In this document: piece by piece, positions 5,894 to 6,991 of the stretch | Position numbering within the stretch: the stretch's first letter is position 1 | Layout of the letters: every line of letters starts with the position of its first letter | Assembly: GCA_937875805.1 (NCBI GenBank) | Contig: CALFHG010000145.1 | Location: 1 to 6,991, forward strand | Direction of reading: 5' to 3' | Source of the DNA: an uncultured Nitrosopumilaceae archaeon | Lineage (GTDB): Archaea > Thermoproteota > Nitrososphaeria > Nitrososphaerales > Nitrosopumilaceae | Length of the DNA: 6,991 nucleotides | Translations under genes and position numbers: made by a program | The notes under the pieces: model-generated | The model's input: only the letters and a program-made list of their open reading frames with translations | Told to the model about the DNA's origin: nothing | Databases searched by the model: none

Positions 5894-6844
5894 ATGAGTT
5901 TTCAAGTTAAAGAACCAATTTTAGTAATAGGATTAGGCGGTGTAGGCTCAAAATTAGCAATTAAAGCAAAAGATGCCCTAAACTCAGATTGTCTAATAAT
6001 TAGTAACGATAAGAATGATTTTTCATCAGAAAACCCATCTGTCCATATTTCAACTGATTCAGTGGTAAACCCATCTGTTCAATTGATCAGAGGCTCAACT
6101 TACAAGGTTGCAGATGAGATAAAATCAAAAATTTCAAATTATTCCACAGTGATCTTAATGAGTAATTTAGCAGGTAAAGCAGGCTCAGCCATTGCTCCGG
6201 TAGTTTCAGAGATGTGTAAAGAAGCAGACACAGGATTAGTATCCTTTGCAATTATGCCTTTCAAATATGAAAAAGATAGAATTTTCAATTCAGGAGTATC
6301 CCTAAAAAGAGTGAGAGAGAATTCTCAATGTACTATAGTACTAGATAATGACTCATTACTTGAAAGCAATCCAGATTTGAGTCCAAAAGCATGCTATGAT
6401 ATTGCAAATTCTGCAATGATGCACGTTGTTAATTCACTTGGCTCATCAGAAATATCTAATGAAACAAACATTCTCACAACTAGCAAAGAGGGTCAGCACA
6501 TTGAAGATTCACTAAGAGATGCACTCAAAATGCTATACGGCAATGCACCACTAAATTCAGTTAAACGTTCAATGTTGTATGTAGTTGGAGGAAGTAACAT
6601 TCCGGTAGGAGTCATCAATTCAATTACAAATCTCACAGCAGGAATTGTTAATGAGAGTAATTCACAAATAGATATGACTTCAAATTCTGATAATTCCAAA
6701 GTTGTAATGCTATCATCAATTCAAGGAATGACAAAGTTTGATAACTATGATCCTCTAGGAATGATTCCACAAGAAAATACTTTAGATTGGTCAACACCAG
6801 ACTGTAGTATTGATTGTGAACTAGACTTGTATCAATTAGAATAA
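5894..6844 (+). CDS. Divergent FtsZ-like (tubulin superfamily) protein
   Basis: A 316-aa cytoplasmic protein with an FtsZ-type layout. Present are a glycine-rich T1 loop GLGGVGS (13-19), a T4-region equivalent (AGKAGSAIAP, 93-102), the strand/loop AIMPFKYEKDRIFNSG (119-134), the VLDNDSLLE segment (149-157) matching FtsZ's I-x-N-D-x-L, and VVGGSN (230-235), where FtsZ has its C-terminal-domain GG. The tubulin signature GGGTG(T/S)G is replaced by AGKAGSA, and I cannot find the T7 NxDxxD needed to complete the GTPase site between subunits. The nucleotide may therefore be bound weakly or not hydrolysed. The fold call is good; function is open. Thaumarchaea divide with the Cdv/ESCRT-III machinery, so a non-division role (scaffold, regulator) is plausible. 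The short tail is acidic and contains C304 and C308. CetZ and artubulin are less likely. Confidence 0.82.
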   Translation: MSFQVKEPILVIGLGGVGSKLAIKAKDALNSDCLIISNDKNDFSSENPSVHISTDSVVNPSVQLIRGSTYKVADEIKSKISNYSTVILMSNLAGKAGSAIAPVVSEMCKEADTGLVSFAIMPFKYEKDRIFNSGVSLKRVRENSQCTIVLDNDSLLESNPDLSPKACYDIANSAMMHVVNSLGSSEISNETNILTTSKEGQHIEDSLRDALKMLYGNAPLNSVKRSMLYVVGGSNIPVGVINSITNLTAGIVNESNSQIDMTSNSDNSKVVMLSSIQGMTKFDNYDPLGMIPQENTLDWSTPDCSIDCELDLYQLE

Positions 6845-6850
6845 ACTGAT

Positions 6851-6876
6851 TTTTTAAAATTATAATTTTTTAAAAA
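6851..6876. terminator. Bidirectional AT-rich terminator between convergent genes
   Basis: The 35-bp gap between the two convergent stop codons is almost only A and T. It holds a perfect 14-bp palindrome (6856-6869, aaaattataatttt) and T tracts on both strands (6851-6855 and 6866-6871 on plus, 6872-6876 on minus). This is probably a shared terminator for the ftsZ-like gene and the repeat-tailed gene. Confidence 0.5.
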
Positions 6877-6879
6877 GAA

Positions 6880-6991
6880 TTAATCTTTCTTTGGTGTTTC
6901 TTTAGATGGTGCATCTGTCTTTGGTGCATCTGTCTTTGGTGCATCTGTCTTTGGTGCATCTGTCTTTGGTGCATCTGTCTTTGGTGCATCT
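6880..6991 (-). CDS. C-terminal tail of an unidentified protein with TDAPK repeats, 5' part missing
   Basis: The frame is open from the right edge to the TAA at 6882-6880, giving 36 residues: five DAPKT units, then DAPSKETPKKD at the end. The whole visible part is a low-complexity tail rich in Pro, Lys, Asp and Thr, expected to be disordered. I cannot tell what the folded part is; tails like this occur on cell-surface, nucleic-acid-binding and ribosomal proteins, and nothing here decides between them. That it is coding is supported by the 15-bp period, a multiple of three, by the stop directly following the repeat, and by the degenerate last units keeping a similar amino-acid pattern (KETPK, DAPSK). 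It converges on the ftsZ-like gene. Confidence 0.65.
   Translation of the reverse strand, partial: DAPKTDAPKTDAPKTDAPKTDAPKTDAPSKETPKKD
6889..6991 (-). repeat. 15-bp tandem repeat encoding TDAPK
   Basis: Four perfect copies of ctttggtgcatctgt (6919-6978) plus 13 bases of a fifth (6979-6991) run to the window edge. Two diverged copies lie nearer the stop codon: 6904-6918, altered in the first bases, and 6889-6903, altered in the second half. Each unit encodes five residues on the minus strand. Total copy number is unknown. Confidence 0.93.

Noticed and set aside
6889..6991. Possible CRISPR array or non-coding satellite at the right end
   Set aside because: There are no spacers; the 15-bp period is in frame, and the diverged copies conserve the amino-acid pattern up to a stop codon.

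Overview
The window looks like chromosomal DNA from a marine ammonia-oxidising archaeon, Nitrososphaeria (Thaumarchaeota), probably a Nitrosopumilus-like lineage. The evidence is low G+C throughout, a two-domain copper nitrite reductase of the thaumarchaeal kind, a divergent FtsZ-like protein, an archaeal/eukaryotic-type t6A tRNA methylthiotransferase, and TATA-like boxes 26 to 28 bases before several start codons (leaderless genes). This assignment rests on recognising protein families by eye, not on a search.

Layout. Positions 1-556 (minus) hold the first part of a secreted protein. It has a signal peptide and a beta-rich domain, and runs off the left edge inside a perfect 15-bp tandem repeat encoding AAADK. 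Positions 658-1590 (minus) encode a short, ACT-less D-3-phosphoglycerate dehydrogenase. Positions 1673-3076 (minus) encode NirK with every type 1 and type 2 copper ligand present. A 110-bp divergent promoter region with nested dyads (3077-3186) follows. Positions 3187-4548 and 4552-5820 (plus) are a tight two-gene operon: a class II fumarase-family enzyme and a MtaB/CDKAL1-like methylthiotransferase. Positions 5894-6844 (plus) encode an FtsZ-like protein whose GTPase signature is degenerate. Positions 6880-6991 (minus) are the C-terminal tail of an unidentified protein made of TDAPK repeats, also cut by the window edge.

How the genes relate. They are mostly core functions placed side by side: serine biosynthesis, nitrite/NO chemistry outside the membrane, C4-acid interconversion linked to central carbon metabolism, tRNA position-37 modification, and a tubulin-superfamily protein. 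I see no defence, mobile or biosynthetic cluster, no RNA gene and no CRISPR array. No gap between genes exceeds about 120 bp. The least explained elements are the two different 15-bp protein-coding repeats that form both ends of the window, the motif-poor FtsZ-like protein, and the dyad beside the nirK promoter. None of these amounts to a convincing new multi-gene system.
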